Below are positions 42,001 through 49,252 of a stretch of DNA of 64,000 bases, in pieces; position 1 is the first letter of the stretch; every line of letters starts with the position of its first letter. Location of the stretch: positions 186,001 to 250,000 of the forward strand of contig NZ_RSEJ01000003.1 in assembly GCF_009910675.1 (NCBI RefSeq). Reading direction: 5' to 3'. Origin of the DNA: Photobacterium alginatilyticum. Its GTDB lineage: Bacteria; Pseudomonadota; Gammaproteobacteria; Enterobacterales; Vibrionaceae. Below the pieces are notes generated by a model. It was not told where the DNA came from. It saw only the letters and a list, made by a program, of their open reading frames with translations, and searched no databases. A program made the translations under genes and the position numbers.

Positions 42001-44403
42001 CCAGTTGATATCGGTATCGTTGAGAGTGTCACGAAAATCCAAGTCACTATTGGCCAGCCACCTTTCACCATTGTAACGCAGCAGATTTGGACCGGAAGCT
42101 ATCATACTGTTGTCAACAAACTGAGCGATAAATGGAATGGTGATAACTTTGGAGGGGTTACTTTTGGGTAGCGTATAGTTGAAATCATGACTGGTTAAAT
42201 TGCTGAAATTATTATTCCAACCAATCACTGTCACATTGTAGTCAAAGCTGAGTGAAACCTCGCTGGTAATATAAGTAAGGGCGATAAACGAGGCGCTGGT
42301 ATGAAAGCCGAAGGAATTTTCCGGATTATATCCACCCATGGAAAATATCATGCTCTCAGAGGCACCGTTATGCCACTGATAATTTCGGCTTGGATCATCG
42401 GAACCGTCTGTTTGATAGTAGAGACTCAGTTGGTTGTGGTGTTCGCCTCCACTTTGCGCACCGTAATCGAGAATGGCGTAATGTTTGTTGGTGGCTGCCA
42501 GGTAAGGGATGCCGTTTGGGTCGCCGCTGGCCAGAACGTCAGAGACATTGTCTATCACCCAAGCCTTATTGAAACAGTCCCAAGTATAGCGCCAAAGAAT
42601 GCGGTTATCCTGATCACAGGTAACAAAGAAGTTATCGCCAGCAGCGAGTTGTAGCTTGTTGCTGTAGAGAGTGATCGGATCAGTATCCAGCCAGGCTCCC
42701 CACTTGCGGTTATCTTTATGGTAGATGTGCACATAGGACTTGACGCTTTGTGGGGTGGTATAACTTAGACAGGCAAAATTCTCTGTGGTTACTACGTTAA
42801 TGCTGTCGATATCGAATGCAGCATCGATAATCTGTTCATTCGGTACCCACTTCTGCCAGCGTCCCAGCCAGGTGTAGAGGGTGACATGGATCTGATCTGT
42901 GGATTCGTTTAGCCAGAGGTTAACCACATAATCAGAACCAAACCAGATACGGGGTTTGGCCACATTAGGCCAGGGGTTGGTAATCTCAAACTGTCGGTCA
43001 CACTGGGGCAGGGATTGTTGTTTGTACTGGTATTCTACGTTCGCCCCGTTGGGTGTAATTGCACTGCGCAAGGCCCCTGAATTGACTGCTCCCGCTCCCC
43101 AATAAGCCAGCTCTAGGCCGGGAGCTGAGCAGTTATTGGTGAAAATGCGTTGAATACCAGTAAGGGTCCGTTTTACCGTATCGCCGTATAGGGGCTCGTC
43201 TTTGTTATAGCCACTAAAGTTGGAATCAGTATCGTAGCTCAGTTGAACTTTGTACAGCATGATCTGCTGTGGGTTGTTGACGACAATATTATCTAGGTAT
43301 CGGGTTTCGTAGCGATCTTGGTAGGGGCTTGGGTTATTGTTTGGGACTTGTTCGTAGGGGGTGCTCCAGTTGGGTGCAAGATACTCTCTGGCTCCAGCAG
43401 GGGTGTCAACTACATATTTCTTCTCTGCGTAGTTGAAGTTAACTGTGCGACTAAACATATCGGTAATCGTGGTTAGATAGCAGGCCTTGGTAAATGCGAG
43501 CCCCTCTTCACCCACCTGTTGCTCTACAGTGTCATAGCTGAAAGTGATGGTATCTCCCCAGATGTCCTCTACGATGGCCAGGTTCCAGGCGATAGGTGTG
43601 CGGCTTTGCAGTTTAGTGCCAGCAGAATTCTTAGCAAGGCTGGATTGGCCCTTCCAGTTGTCCCATTTTACTTGCCATTGAAGGGTATTGTTTCGGTTAT
43701 TTCTGTCGCCAAAAAAGTAGGTGGTGCCATCATCTTTCACCAGCTCCCAGCGCTCAAATTGGGCATAGTAGAGAATCTGGCTAAAATCATACTGAAAGGC
43801 TTCAAAGGCCACCCCCCCGGCCAGAACCGTTAGATCGTTGGTGTTATTTTTGATGGTAAAGATCCGCTGGTTTGTGGCGTCAATGATTTGCCAGTGTTGA
43901 TTGGCGGTAAGCACATTAACATTGGCATTGAGATCAAGCGCAAGTCCAGACTCGATAAAGCTTGCCTGAATGGTATTATCTATTTTGCCCTCATTTAAGG
44001 TGTTGGTTGCAGATATTGGTAGCGTGGCTCGACGCCAAGGCTTTTGGGTCACGACTAGCTCAATGGCACTGTTTTGAGTATACAGGTAGTATTGATTGTC
44101 TCCGGAGGATGCATTGTCCCGACTCTGTACTTCAATACGTTCAAATGGCAGTTGCCAGCCTAGACCGAGTATGCTTGTCGGAGCGCTGACATTCGAGTTG
44201 TAGACATCCCCTTTGACGTTACTGCCATAGGTAGCAGTGACTTTAACATCCAGTCCGTGGCGCCCCTTGAGGGAAATCAAGTCCAAGGATAGGTTTACAT
44301 CACCGCGAAACAGGTTAACGCTATCGCTGAAGATACCGTTGATATCATTTTCGAATTGGCTGGGACGGACCTGTGGTATCTGGTTGTTGTCATTATTACT
44401 CAT
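36088..44403 (-). CDS. Giant RHS/YD-repeat protein (2771 residues), toxin-like
   Basis: The N-terminus (about 1-400) has a beta-rich region of the kind found at the start of large RHS and Tc-type shell proteins (GDVNLSLDLISLKGRHGLDV, ILGLGWQLPFERIEV). A long beta-rich middle includes a carbohydrate-module-like segment near 1490-1570. YD repeats (YNALGQ-like, e.g. YDPAGRIRF, YNADGSLAS) occupy about 1950-2400. The RHS core signature RFTGQETDEELGLYNYRARF followed by YDPTLSRFY and NPVNRTDPSG ends near 2475. Beyond it lies a Gly/Ala-rich hydrophobic region (about 2478-2614) and a 155-residue tail unlike any effector I know. There is no signal peptide. RHS shells usually encapsulate a C-terminal toxin; here the cargo could be a membrane-active segment. 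No immunity gene is recognisable. The PLC-like gene follows. Confidence 0.85.
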   Translation of the reverse strand: MSNNDNNQIPQVRPSQFENDINGIFSDSVNLFRGDVNLSLDLISLKGRHGLDVKVTATYGSNVKGDVYNSNVSAPTSILGLGWQLPFERIEVQSRDNASSGDNQYYLYTQNSAIELVVTQKPWRRATLPISATNTLNEGKIDNTIQASFIESGLALDLNANVNVLTANQHWQIIDATNQRIFTIKNNTNDLTVLAGGVAFEAFQYDFSQILYYAQFERWELVKDDGTTYFFGDRNNRNNTLQWQVKWDNWKGQSSLAKNSAGTKLQSRTPIAWNLAIVEDIWGDTITFSYDTVEQQVGEEGLAFTKACYLTTITDMFSRTVNFNYAEKKYVVDTPAGAREYLAPNWSTPYEQVPNNNPSPYQDRYETRYLDNIVVNNPQQIMLYKVQLSYDTDSNFSGYNKDEPLYGDTVKRTLTGIQRIFTNNCSAPGLELAYWGAGAVNSGALRSAITPNGANVEYQYKQQSLPQCDRQFEITNPWPNVAKPRIWFGSDYVVNLWLNESTDQIHVTLYTWLGRWQKWVPNEQIIDAAFDIDSINVVTTENFACLSYTTPQSVKSYVHIYHKDNRKWGAWLDTDPITLYSNKLQLAAGDNFFVTCDQDNRILWRYTWDCFNKAWVIDNVSDVLASGDPNGIPYLAATNKHYAILDYGAQSGGEHHNQLSLYYQTDGSDDPSRNYQWHNGASESMIFSMGGYNPENSFGFHTSASFIALTYITSEVSLSFDYNVTVIGWNNNFSNLTSHDFNYTLPKSNPSKVITIPFIAQFVDNSMIASGPNLLRYNGERWLANSDLDFRDTLNDTDINWFAYGHDYAIHTSNREYAVQSKLVAFDATTNNNSWDNPAIDLYSKDDPTTDRKRHYFPTAGADIATMGNRIYHRGSQTNWGEAVSYFEEGPYAIDSTTMINQGPRFLSCLNIDGSTAKNTSIWGLRNQSLAGKDILDQRYFTQINSDGSVKANTNGQYPSGLSTFITYLPMNKDFDDAKGITLNRYLDNTLQGELVDYCVESMQINNGYDTNTTCYVFDIGSATCDPTGSVFKYYKSTFFPGTNDPATPSFGYTENHYFNGLTNANGLNHNNTQLFTGDPIASGLLDGQQIEQKVFDADGNLLIHEQKQIEAFIAVNAGDVEYPLFGGYTRCTQSVNTSDGLEITTDFQYDCQFGKVSQESFTNITRDGQEEIITKAYGYGFQAYRWFLEKNVIDVPFSQLETVCCSEQGSQETQIAGSLQQYAAHPRNDQETLSVAPTVYAASNAYILKAQTAPATLTPSKMVQNDPGDTWQQINTVLSRTFYGMISSQQDVTGKVETTLWDRNQILPIASFTSNQQNSCDFVGFEPYEDYQATWQLSSSDQKLTDYIVTGDAYTGSSSFKLISNQTLMKVSPLLQSQTVVISGWFKASKGYLDDSGAVYLEACSNANSNQSITIEPDSEETWSYWQAVVNHDSNDTQSLAVSFTNTKSSTYLLFNNITITPLASEMDAKFYDVIYCDEIASIGNNSNTQRIAYGPMRETFAEVGPNLMTKQAMVSFNPRSWQYVSPRNYEYPQDNPTSNLVLMAAQGGIYETFTDGDQIWQQWQRDNRGAWQIRNGQLCHDGTGTNSICWTATSDSIPYAIGLTLSSPTPTKVALTLAIGENLSASWDPQNGWSLTLDETTYTNTQVNGQVPCNLLLVPLNGSVLLFADGRQVFAVTSHSTISGTFALTAEGVLQFANPVTLLAPQASMNYRDASDNEIQSQVLNDTQCLVKQSIYDTIGNQIADTRIAAFDNTLFGYRSQFVTGLDAANGIMSGEISDYYPDDEGYPYNGTRYEASPLGRPLQKGLPGKPFAITGSNSHITQLNYQVTDQTYIADISFQAGQFLVTSITDANGALVLSIKDRRGQILGKQTNEGDIRLDAVQQVFDSAGNIQKILHPNYFSGTSDASAFVTENRYNFLGQLTTRTSQDTGETQYIYDPAGRIRFSSNALTKKTGTVLYKKYDILGRITEEGQVTHDWGNGAQLQAIADSDPDYPHNGNRETVNRYDGNGDDITLRGRLWTTQKLNLFKGSESLTENRYTYDLNGNATSCTLIVSDQAEQTTQYQYNNLGNVIQIRYPITAPVSLVCYSYNAIGQNTAIGTADEPDKFARYRYNADGSLASEELNQQGRRPLLRTLSYNSPGWVTEINNQYADHSDILRQQFSYTTGGYDDAGYFNGNIASVANQNSIAPERSYDYHYRYDTRGQVSIAEHSSDPTYSIGVGNPVAFDANGNILTLQQGDNLQCYDYQVNTNRVTKVAIDGTTLQSFTYDAVGNVNQSSYRAIRSITYSALSNLPTQVTKEDGSILNFAYNGINQRVLKHHSTSGQTLYVHGFSDYPLLEIMRDEKSPDKAVQYIYGVGGLLLMIEDNTPHYILKDQQGSTRAVVDECGTIKTMLDYMPFGQLIGNCYGDLSVIRYRFTGQETDEELGLYNYRARFYDPTLSRFYSCDPKFQYGTPFAYCNNNPVNRTDPSGQIATFLTILIVGAVVGAGVGAGAAAYTGVKSGLNGRKLAGYIFSGAALGAAAGALSAAGGVGAFAAGSAAASVATTTAGGIAAGVAAGAAVGGAAGAAIGATQGVSQHFINDAFGVANTGSWQQSLLSGTITGAIGGAIAGGVAGAGGALATQQAARYMEITGNNGWAYSPRSLTQVSEAYSSFGQMGVVPLPSAVSRIPNVNLPIVGGLQSFVLSKFSMPTISSVVGAIAKQAITPLLPSSEISKGTSNDLTPTQSGLNLMTSYYGKIACNPSMSGSVGLETALVLDPSYWNTSSQ

Positions 44404-44549
44404 GATTTTTGCATCCTTATCTTAATAAACTCCCCGGCAATTAGTTGCTGATAGTTTGATAAGCGGGGCAGTGTCTTTGTTGTTTGAACGTGAAGGATCT
44501 ACAGCGAACTGATAGCTTGGCCTAAGCCTAAGGGAGGATAAGAGATAAT

Positions 44550-44578
44550 CCCCGGCCTACTTGAATAAGCTGCCGGGG
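44550..44578 (-). promoter_or_regulatory. Hairpin between the 93-residue gene and the RHS gene
   Basis: A 7-bp GC stem (CCCCGGC / GCCGGGG) with a 15-base loop lies 75 bases after the small gene's stop on the minus strand. No T-run follows, so it is more likely an mRNA-stabilising or attenuating structure than a terminator. The 250-base spacer to the RHS start has no ORF. Confidence 0.4.
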
Positions 44579-44654
44579 TAGGCAAAGGTCAACCGGTATA
44601 TATCCACATCCCTGTGCACTTTCCTTTAAAACCGATTGGGCTGCATGTCTAGGT

Positions 44655-44936
44655 TTAGGATTCGCACACTGCAATTACTAGCACGTCAACACTTCCTTCT
44701 TGTCTGTGACTGGAGTCATCTTCCATAGTACAAGTTGAAGAAACGGTCACCTCACTACCGCTTATGTCTTTCATTGAGGCTTTTACTTCAAGAGTTCTGA
44801 CATGATGATCAGTTGAACCGTAGGTGACACTGTATCCCTGAACTGCTACGGAGGCATGAATTACGGATGTGCCGAAGTTAACTGGTTGGGTTTCACCTGA
44901 CTTTACAGATACAGTTTTAAACTTTGTAATAGACAT
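44655..44936 (-). CDS. Small protein (93 residues) of unknown function in the YcaO/RHS locus
   Basis: This protein is Ser/Thr/Val-rich with alternating beta-strand pattern (KTVSVKSGETQPVNFG, HASVAVQGYSVTYGS, RTLEVKASMKDISG), no membrane helix, and two cysteines: one in the middle and one near the very end (VLVIAVCES). AGGGA precedes the ATG. It has its own 330-base AT-rich upstream spacer, so it is probably separately and strongly expressed. It might be a secreted or structural partner of the RHS protein, or a substrate of the YcaO/TfuA pair; neither is proven. I do not recognise a family. Confidence 0.6.
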   Translation of the reverse strand: MSITKFKTVSVKSGETQPVNFGTSVIHASVAVQGYSVTYGSTDHHVRTLEVKASMKDISGSEVTVSSTCTMEDDSSHRQEGSVDVLVIAVCES

Positions 44937-45266
44937 ATTTTATTTTCCCTATTAGTAATAAGTGTTTTTGTAGCTATATCTTTCGCAATAGCTACTTATT
45001 CATAATTGTTTGATTGTTGTTTTAAATCTCTTTGGCGGTGTTAAATTAAATCTTTAATTTCTTTGAGTCTATTACAGATTATTACACCTAAGTTAAATAC
45101 ATATAACGCCATGAAAAGTTTATTTTATTTCACCTAATAAAAGTGGCTTGCAAGTGGCAAAAATTAATACTATTAAAGCTTGCATTGTTGAGGAGAGAGT
45201 ATGAGTTCACCTCACACCCTCTTTTAATTTTATTGATTATAAAAAGATAAAGATACAGCTAAGCCG
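44937..45266. other. AT-rich spacer, probable promoter region of the 93-residue gene
   Basis: This 330-base region has no ORF longer than a few codons. It is strongly AT-rich and separates the kinase-to-FHA gene block from the small-gene/RHS/PLC block, so it is the obvious place for a promoter controlled by the FHA protein. Confidence 0.45.
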
Positions 45267-45281
45267 CTAAGCCGCTAAGCC
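45258..45281 (-). repeat. Three tandem 8-base repeats at the stop of the FHA gene
   Basis: GCTAAGCC is repeated three times without interruption. The FHA stop codon lies inside the second unit (reading on the minus strand), so loss of two units would shift the frame and extend the protein. Confidence 0.7.
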
Positions 45282-46250
45282 TCTGGTATCTATCTCTAAG
45301 TGACTTCCTTTGATTATCTGATAGTCATTAATAGCAAGCCTGATGCGACCGCGCTTTCTTTCTATAAGATCTGGAATCATAATTCCTGTTGTTTGTCGTA
45401 ACTCTGAAAGCTGCTTACGGGCACGATGTACCTGTATGTTAATGTGGGTTTCGGGTAATCCTAAGTCTTTTGTCAGCTGTTCAATTGAACGCCAGCCTTG
45501 CGAAGGCTCGGGTACATTTTGTTTTATATCTTCTGCCTTGTAGCGCGCGAGAATTGCGGTTAAGTAATGGTGGCTTCGAGCCTGACAATCGATAGACTCA
45601 CTGGCACTTTGAATCATTAACTCGGTCAGTTCCTCATCTTGGCTAATATTAAAGACATAGCAAAGGTCATTTTTTTCTTGTGCTGACAGGCACAAGGTGT
45701 CCATATTTTCAGGGGATTCACACTTAAATAACTGCCATGTCTGCTTTGAGAACTTAAGTTGCTCCCCGTCATGTAAGGGGCTAAGTATACTGTTTTCAAA
45801 ATGTTCACATTGCCATTGCTGAGACTCTTGATCATAAAAAACCACAAGCTCAGGAGAGGATTCATCGGGCAAAAAGTGATAGTGCTCAAGGTAAATGGGC
45901 TGAATGTCATGATCATCGCCACGTTCTTGGGAGGTAGGCAGCAAGATGTCCTTTGGCGGCTCTAGGCTTCTAACAATGAACGGAGTACATTGCGCACTCG
46001 AGAAGGTAATTTGATCGTTGATATGAAGCAATTGCGGGTGATTTGCCTTAATCAACTTACCGTTTACTCGTAACCCATTCTTACTTAAATCTCTGATATA
46101 CCAGTGCTTTTGGAATTCAATAACAGCATGGATTCTCGACACATCCGGAAGTGCAATTGTCGTATCTACGGAAGAGGATAGGCGCCCGAACTGGTGGAAA
46201 GCTTTGAGGTAAACTGGGCTTGAGTATTTTTGATTAGTCAGAAAAGCCAT
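45267..46250 (-). CDS. FHA-domain protein with C-terminal putative DNA-binding region
   Basis: This 327-residue cytoplasmic protein has an N-terminal FHA phosphothreonine-binding domain (about 15-90). The motifs FGRLSSSVDTTIALPDVSRIHAVI (residues given in two parts: FGRLSS and SRIHAVI) and WYIRDLSKNGLRVNGKLI show the Arg, Ser-x-x-His and Asn residues needed to bind pThr. The middle is beta-rich. The C-terminal 120 residues (LTELMIQSASESIDCQARSH, EQLTKDLGLPETHINIQVHR, RGRIRLAINDYQII) look like a winged-helix DNA-binding or transcription-control module. I take the ATG at 46250 (the upstream TTG is weak). With a Ser/Thr kinase in the same operon, it is a natural reader of kinase output, probably a phosphorylation-dependent regulator of the locus. 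Confidence 0.75.
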   Translation of the reverse strand: MAFLTNQKYSSPVYLKAFHQFGRLSSSVDTTIALPDVSRIHAVIEFQKHWYIRDLSKNGLRVNGKLIKANHPQLLHINDQITFSSAQCTPFIVRSLEPPKDILLPTSQERGDDHDIQPIYLEHYHFLPDESSPELVVFYDQESQQWQCEHFENSILSPLHDGEQLKFSKQTWQLFKCESPENMDTLCLSAQEKNDLCYVFNISQDEELTELMIQSASESIDCQARSHHYLTAILARYKAEDIKQNVPEPSQGWRSIEQLTKDLGLPETHINIQVHRARKQLSELRQTTGIMIPDLIERKRGRIRLAINDYQIIKGSHLEIDTRGLAA

Positions 46251-46289
46251 GTTTTTTCTCACTCTATTAATTGCCAAATGTCGCTGAGA

Positions 46290-46634
46290 TCAACTTGTGT
46301 AGCTAGTTGCATAGTAAATGGATTCTTGGTCTATAAGTGTATCCAACATTTCGAGATTTTGTTGGTAGTTTGGTAGCGTTTGAATAAGTTTCTCCATTGC
46401 TTTATTTAACTCGGACTCAACAACAGCCGTTGACTCAGAATTTGTCTGCCATTGGTTTTGTACTTTCAAGCATAAGGAATTATCTTCAGGGTTTATCCAT
46501 AAAGAGGTTAATGTCCAGCCTGTTTCACGAGCGAGAGGAGGGAAAATAAGATTCGACATTTCTTTGAATTTCAGCTCATTTTCACGCTTGATTTCCAATG
46601 CTGCGATTAGGTTGAGTGACAGGTTCTCATTCAT
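46290..46634 (-). CDS. Small protein (114 residues), candidate RiPP precursor or partner
   Basis: The protein starts MNENLSLNLIAALEIKRENE, with a helical N-terminal half (about 1-50) and an acidic, Gln/Asn-rich second half with the motif TGWTLTSLWINPEDNSLCLK and a C-terminus YYATSYTS rich in Tyr, Ser and Thr. Its start overlaps the TfuA stop by one base and GGAGC lies inside tfuA, so it is translationally coupled to the modification genes. Position and size fit either a precursor peptide whose leader is the helical part and whose Ser/Thr/Cys positions are modified, or a small accessory protein. The longer upstream frame inside tfuA is not needed. I do not recognise a family. Confidence 0.6.
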   Translation of the reverse strand: MNENLSLNLIAALEIKRENELKFKEMSNLIFPPLARETGWTLTSLWINPEDNSLCLKVQNQWQTNSESTAVVESELNKAMEKLIQTLPNYQQNLEMLDTLIDQESIYYATSYTS

Positions 46635-47965
46635 TATTTTGCTCCTTTCTGTAGGTAGTAGTGATAATCTTGCGCTATGGCTTCTGCCAGCTCTTGCCGG
46701 GACGTAAAGCCCAGTATTAGATATAAATCGTTTGGATCTTTTGTTGTGACTGTGTTTTGTTTTCGAGCTATATACCAATCCCACAATTCCTGCTCAGTTA
46801 GTGCTAAGTCGGAAAGAGGCTGTGGTGGATAAGCACGTTTGAACTCAATTTTCTTCTGGTATTCAGCGAACTGGTTTGTCAGCTTCAATATATCTAGCAT
46901 CTCACTGGCTGTTTGGTGATCACAGTGATCTAACCAAGCCAATAGAGATTGGGTTTCCACTAAGCGATCGAATTCATTGGAACTGATTTGTTGGGAATTA
47001 GCCCAGTGAGCGAGTTTGGGAAAGTCTAATTCTTGTTTTTCGAGCGCAGATTGATGGAAAGCAAGCTCTAAAAGTGTACTCTTCTTCAGGTTATTTGTAT
47101 CAGGGAGATGAGATACGGCAGAACGCAATGCGGCTTTTCTGGCTATAGCCTGTTGTTTATATTCGTGGTAGCGACCTTCGAGTTTGAGCTCTCTGTCTAA
47201 CTCTTCTGCTGTAATTGAGTTCATTTCAAGCTTGCGTTGCTGATCTAATTTCGACACGAGCCTTTCCCAAGCGTCTGTTTTGGCAAAGTGGCTTCTTTTT
47301 TTATCAGGTATTATTTTATCTGCGTTTGAACTTGCTAAAGATTGAAGTAGTGATAACGCATCTTGTTGCTTTATATCAATAGGGTGGCAGTCGATAAAGT
47401 CACACAGAGGTTGTGATTTTGCTTTATCCATTAGCTTTTTAGCGTACTGTTTGAGAATGTCAAAGGAGCGTTTGGGGTAGTGGAGCTCTTTCAAGGCAAG
47501 TACAAGCTGAGCTGACTCATTAGCACCAATAATGTGCTGAGCAACAGCCGCATCTAGCGTCGCTCTAATATTAATCATGGGGGTAGATAGGCTAGGGTAG
47601 CCGAGTTCTGCAGGGCCATGAATTAAAGCAACTTCGTCGTCATCTTCTAAATGTCCAGAATGGAACTGTTCGAAGACAAAGCCAAAGCCTTTCATACCAA
47701 GGCTTGATAATTCCGCGGCTCGTAACGCGCCCATACTGGAACAGCCGTATACGTTTATTCCCAGAGAAATGGCGTACAGTATTTCTTTGTGCCAAACAGC
47801 TGGCACACTTTCAAAATAACCATCAATCAAAACAATACTATCAGGCTTATCATGCGTAGCTAAATATAGGTCACCTTGCTTCGCTGGTGGGCGGCAGTCC
47901 GCTTGAATAATGGTTGAAATCTTATCTGCGGTAAGGGTTGGCCCTGAGAATATGATAGTCCTCAT
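46634..47965 (-). CDS. TfuA-like protein
   Basis: Of the 443 residues, the first 200 match the TfuA family: IIFSGPTL at the start, IVLIDGYFESVPAVWHKEIL, GINVYGCSSMGALRAAEL, GFGFVFEQFHSGHLEDDDEV. TfuA partners YcaO enzymes; in studied cases the pair introduces thioamides into peptide or protein backbones. The C-terminal 240 residues are an added helical domain (ending LTEQELWDWYIARKQ...YLQKGAK) not present in short TfuA proteins. The ATG overlaps the YcaO stop (ATGA). It is the third gene of the YcaO unit. Confidence 0.85.
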   Translation of the reverse strand: MRTIIFSGPTLTADKISTIIQADCRPPAKQGDLYLATHDKPDSIVLIDGYFESVPAVWHKEILYAISLGINVYGCSSMGALRAAELSSLGMKGFGFVFEQFHSGHLEDDDEVALIHGPAELGYPSLSTPMINIRATLDAAVAQHIIGANESAQLVLALKELHYPKRSFDILKQYAKKLMDKAKSQPLCDFIDCHPIDIKQQDALSLLQSLASSNADKIIPDKKRSHFAKTDAWERLVSKLDQQRKLEMNSITAEELDRELKLEGRYHEYKQQAIARKAALRSAVSHLPDTNNLKKSTLLELAFHQSALEKQELDFPKLAHWANSQQISSNEFDRLVETQSLLAWLDHCDHQTASEMLDILKLTNQFAEYQKKIEFKRAYPPQPLSDLALTEQELWDWYIARKQNTVTTKDPNDLYLILGFTSRQELAEAIAQDYHYYLQKGAK

Positions 47966-49185
47966 TTTTCCCCTCCTTGAGTCAGTGAAATTTTAAGCTT
48001 AAGTGCACGTTGGCCCCTAACATATCCTGGTGACTCGTCAATCCCCTCCAAGCCAGGAACAACAACTCTGACAACAGGAATCTGATAGTCATCTTTTGTC
48101 AGGTTAACAACCCCGACTTGTTTTAACCCTATGTTATTAAGTTTGTGCAGAATAAGTTCAATGTCGTGCTCAAAGTGTTCAAAGTTCCAGCTAAGGATAT
48201 CCTGAAAGCTTCTTGCGCCGTGAGTTGAGGTTGAGTCGATACATCTAATTGATGAGGTCGAAGTCTGGTAGTTGTTAGCTTCAATGTCATCTCTTGAGCC
48301 TGATATCATGGTTAACCGGGTTTGAGCCGCTTCGGTGAGTGCTCTTAATAACGCAATACTTTTACAGGGATGAGTGCCTGAGCCTGCAGACGGATAGTGG
48401 GGACCAGGTGTATTGCTTTTTGGTGCAATTTTGCAGTAGAAGCTTGGTAACCCTATATCTGATGTGACATCCCAAATCTGGATATTTATATCAGCTGCCT
48501 GGTATTTTCTTATTACCGAAAGGCAATCTAAGTCATCGACAGTATCAAGCTTGAGGAGGCGAGTGTCTTGTTGGCTTAAGTGATCCTTTTCTATTCGCCA
48601 CAAGGCGAGGGCGTCTCGTTCTATGACTTCACACAGCCCATGTACGATTGCTTCCTCTGTACTATTTCCAGACGCAAGACCATTGGAGCTCATAACAAAT
48701 GTTCCGCTTCCCGTTGGGAGTGGAAGTGTGTAATTACAGTGAGTGACATCATATGGAATGTAGATAGGTGTATTGGTAAAGAGTTCTTCACCCTCGATCC
48801 AGAGGCGCTGACGGTGCTCAGAAAAAGTACCGAAAGCCAATCTAGGCAAGTCAGTGACATCGACAACATGATGCTTTGACGACATTTGGTTATAGCTTGC
48901 TAACTTCAGAGGTAAATCAATGTGCTCTGCGTGGTAGGTTTCTATCGCTTCCATCGCCCCCGATACTTTTGCAGATATGAGATCCAGCCCCTTTCCTTGA
49001 GCAACAGATATCGCGCAAGACGCTGGACGACAAACCGTGACGACAGGGATCCCAATATGGTCTAGCCCTGTAATATTCGCAATACGGGTGATCCCCATCT
49101 CTTTTAAGAACGGGGAAATCTTATCGAAGGTAGATTGTGGAGACCGCGAGCGATGGGTTCCCCTCTGATGTTTTTTTGAGATCAT
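47962..49185 (-). CDS. YcaO-domain ATP-dependent peptide-modifying enzyme
   Basis: This 407-residue YcaO protein activates a backbone amide with ATP. The ATP/Mg-binding acidic motifs are visible: KVSGAMEAIETYHAEH, a conserved Glu-rich helix EEAIVHGLCEVIERDALALW and ALTEAAQTRLTMISGSRDD. The C-terminus ends RALKLKISLTQGGEK and has no PxPxP tail, which azoline-forming YcaOs usually carry; with TfuA next to it this favours thioamidation or another chemistry. There is no E1-like partner or flavin dehydrogenase in the cluster. I take the ATG at 49185 after AAGGATATTTG; a TTG one codon upstream is possible. Confidence 0.88.
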   Translation of the reverse strand: MISKKHQRGTHRSRSPQSTFDKISPFLKEMGITRIANITGLDHIGIPVVTVCRPASCAISVAQGKGLDLISAKVSGAMEAIETYHAEHIDLPLKLASYNQMSSKHHVVDVTDLPRLAFGTFSEHRQRLWIEGEELFTNTPIYIPYDVTHCNYTLPLPTGSGTFVMSSNGLASGNSTEEAIVHGLCEVIERDALALWRIEKDHLSQQDTRLLKLDTVDDLDCLSVIRKYQAADINIQIWDVTSDIGLPSFYCKIAPKSNTPGPHYPSAGSGTHPCKSIALLRALTEAAQTRLTMISGSRDDIEANNYQTSTSSIRCIDSTSTHGARSFQDILSWNFEHFEHDIELILHKLNNIGLKQVGVVNLTKDDYQIPVVRVVVPGLEGIDESPGYVRGQRALKLKISLTQGGEK

Positions 49186-49252
49186 CAAATATCCTTGGAC
49201 TTAAGCAGTAATAGCCAAGCAAAAGCTTGGCTATTTGTTCTATTGCGACTTG

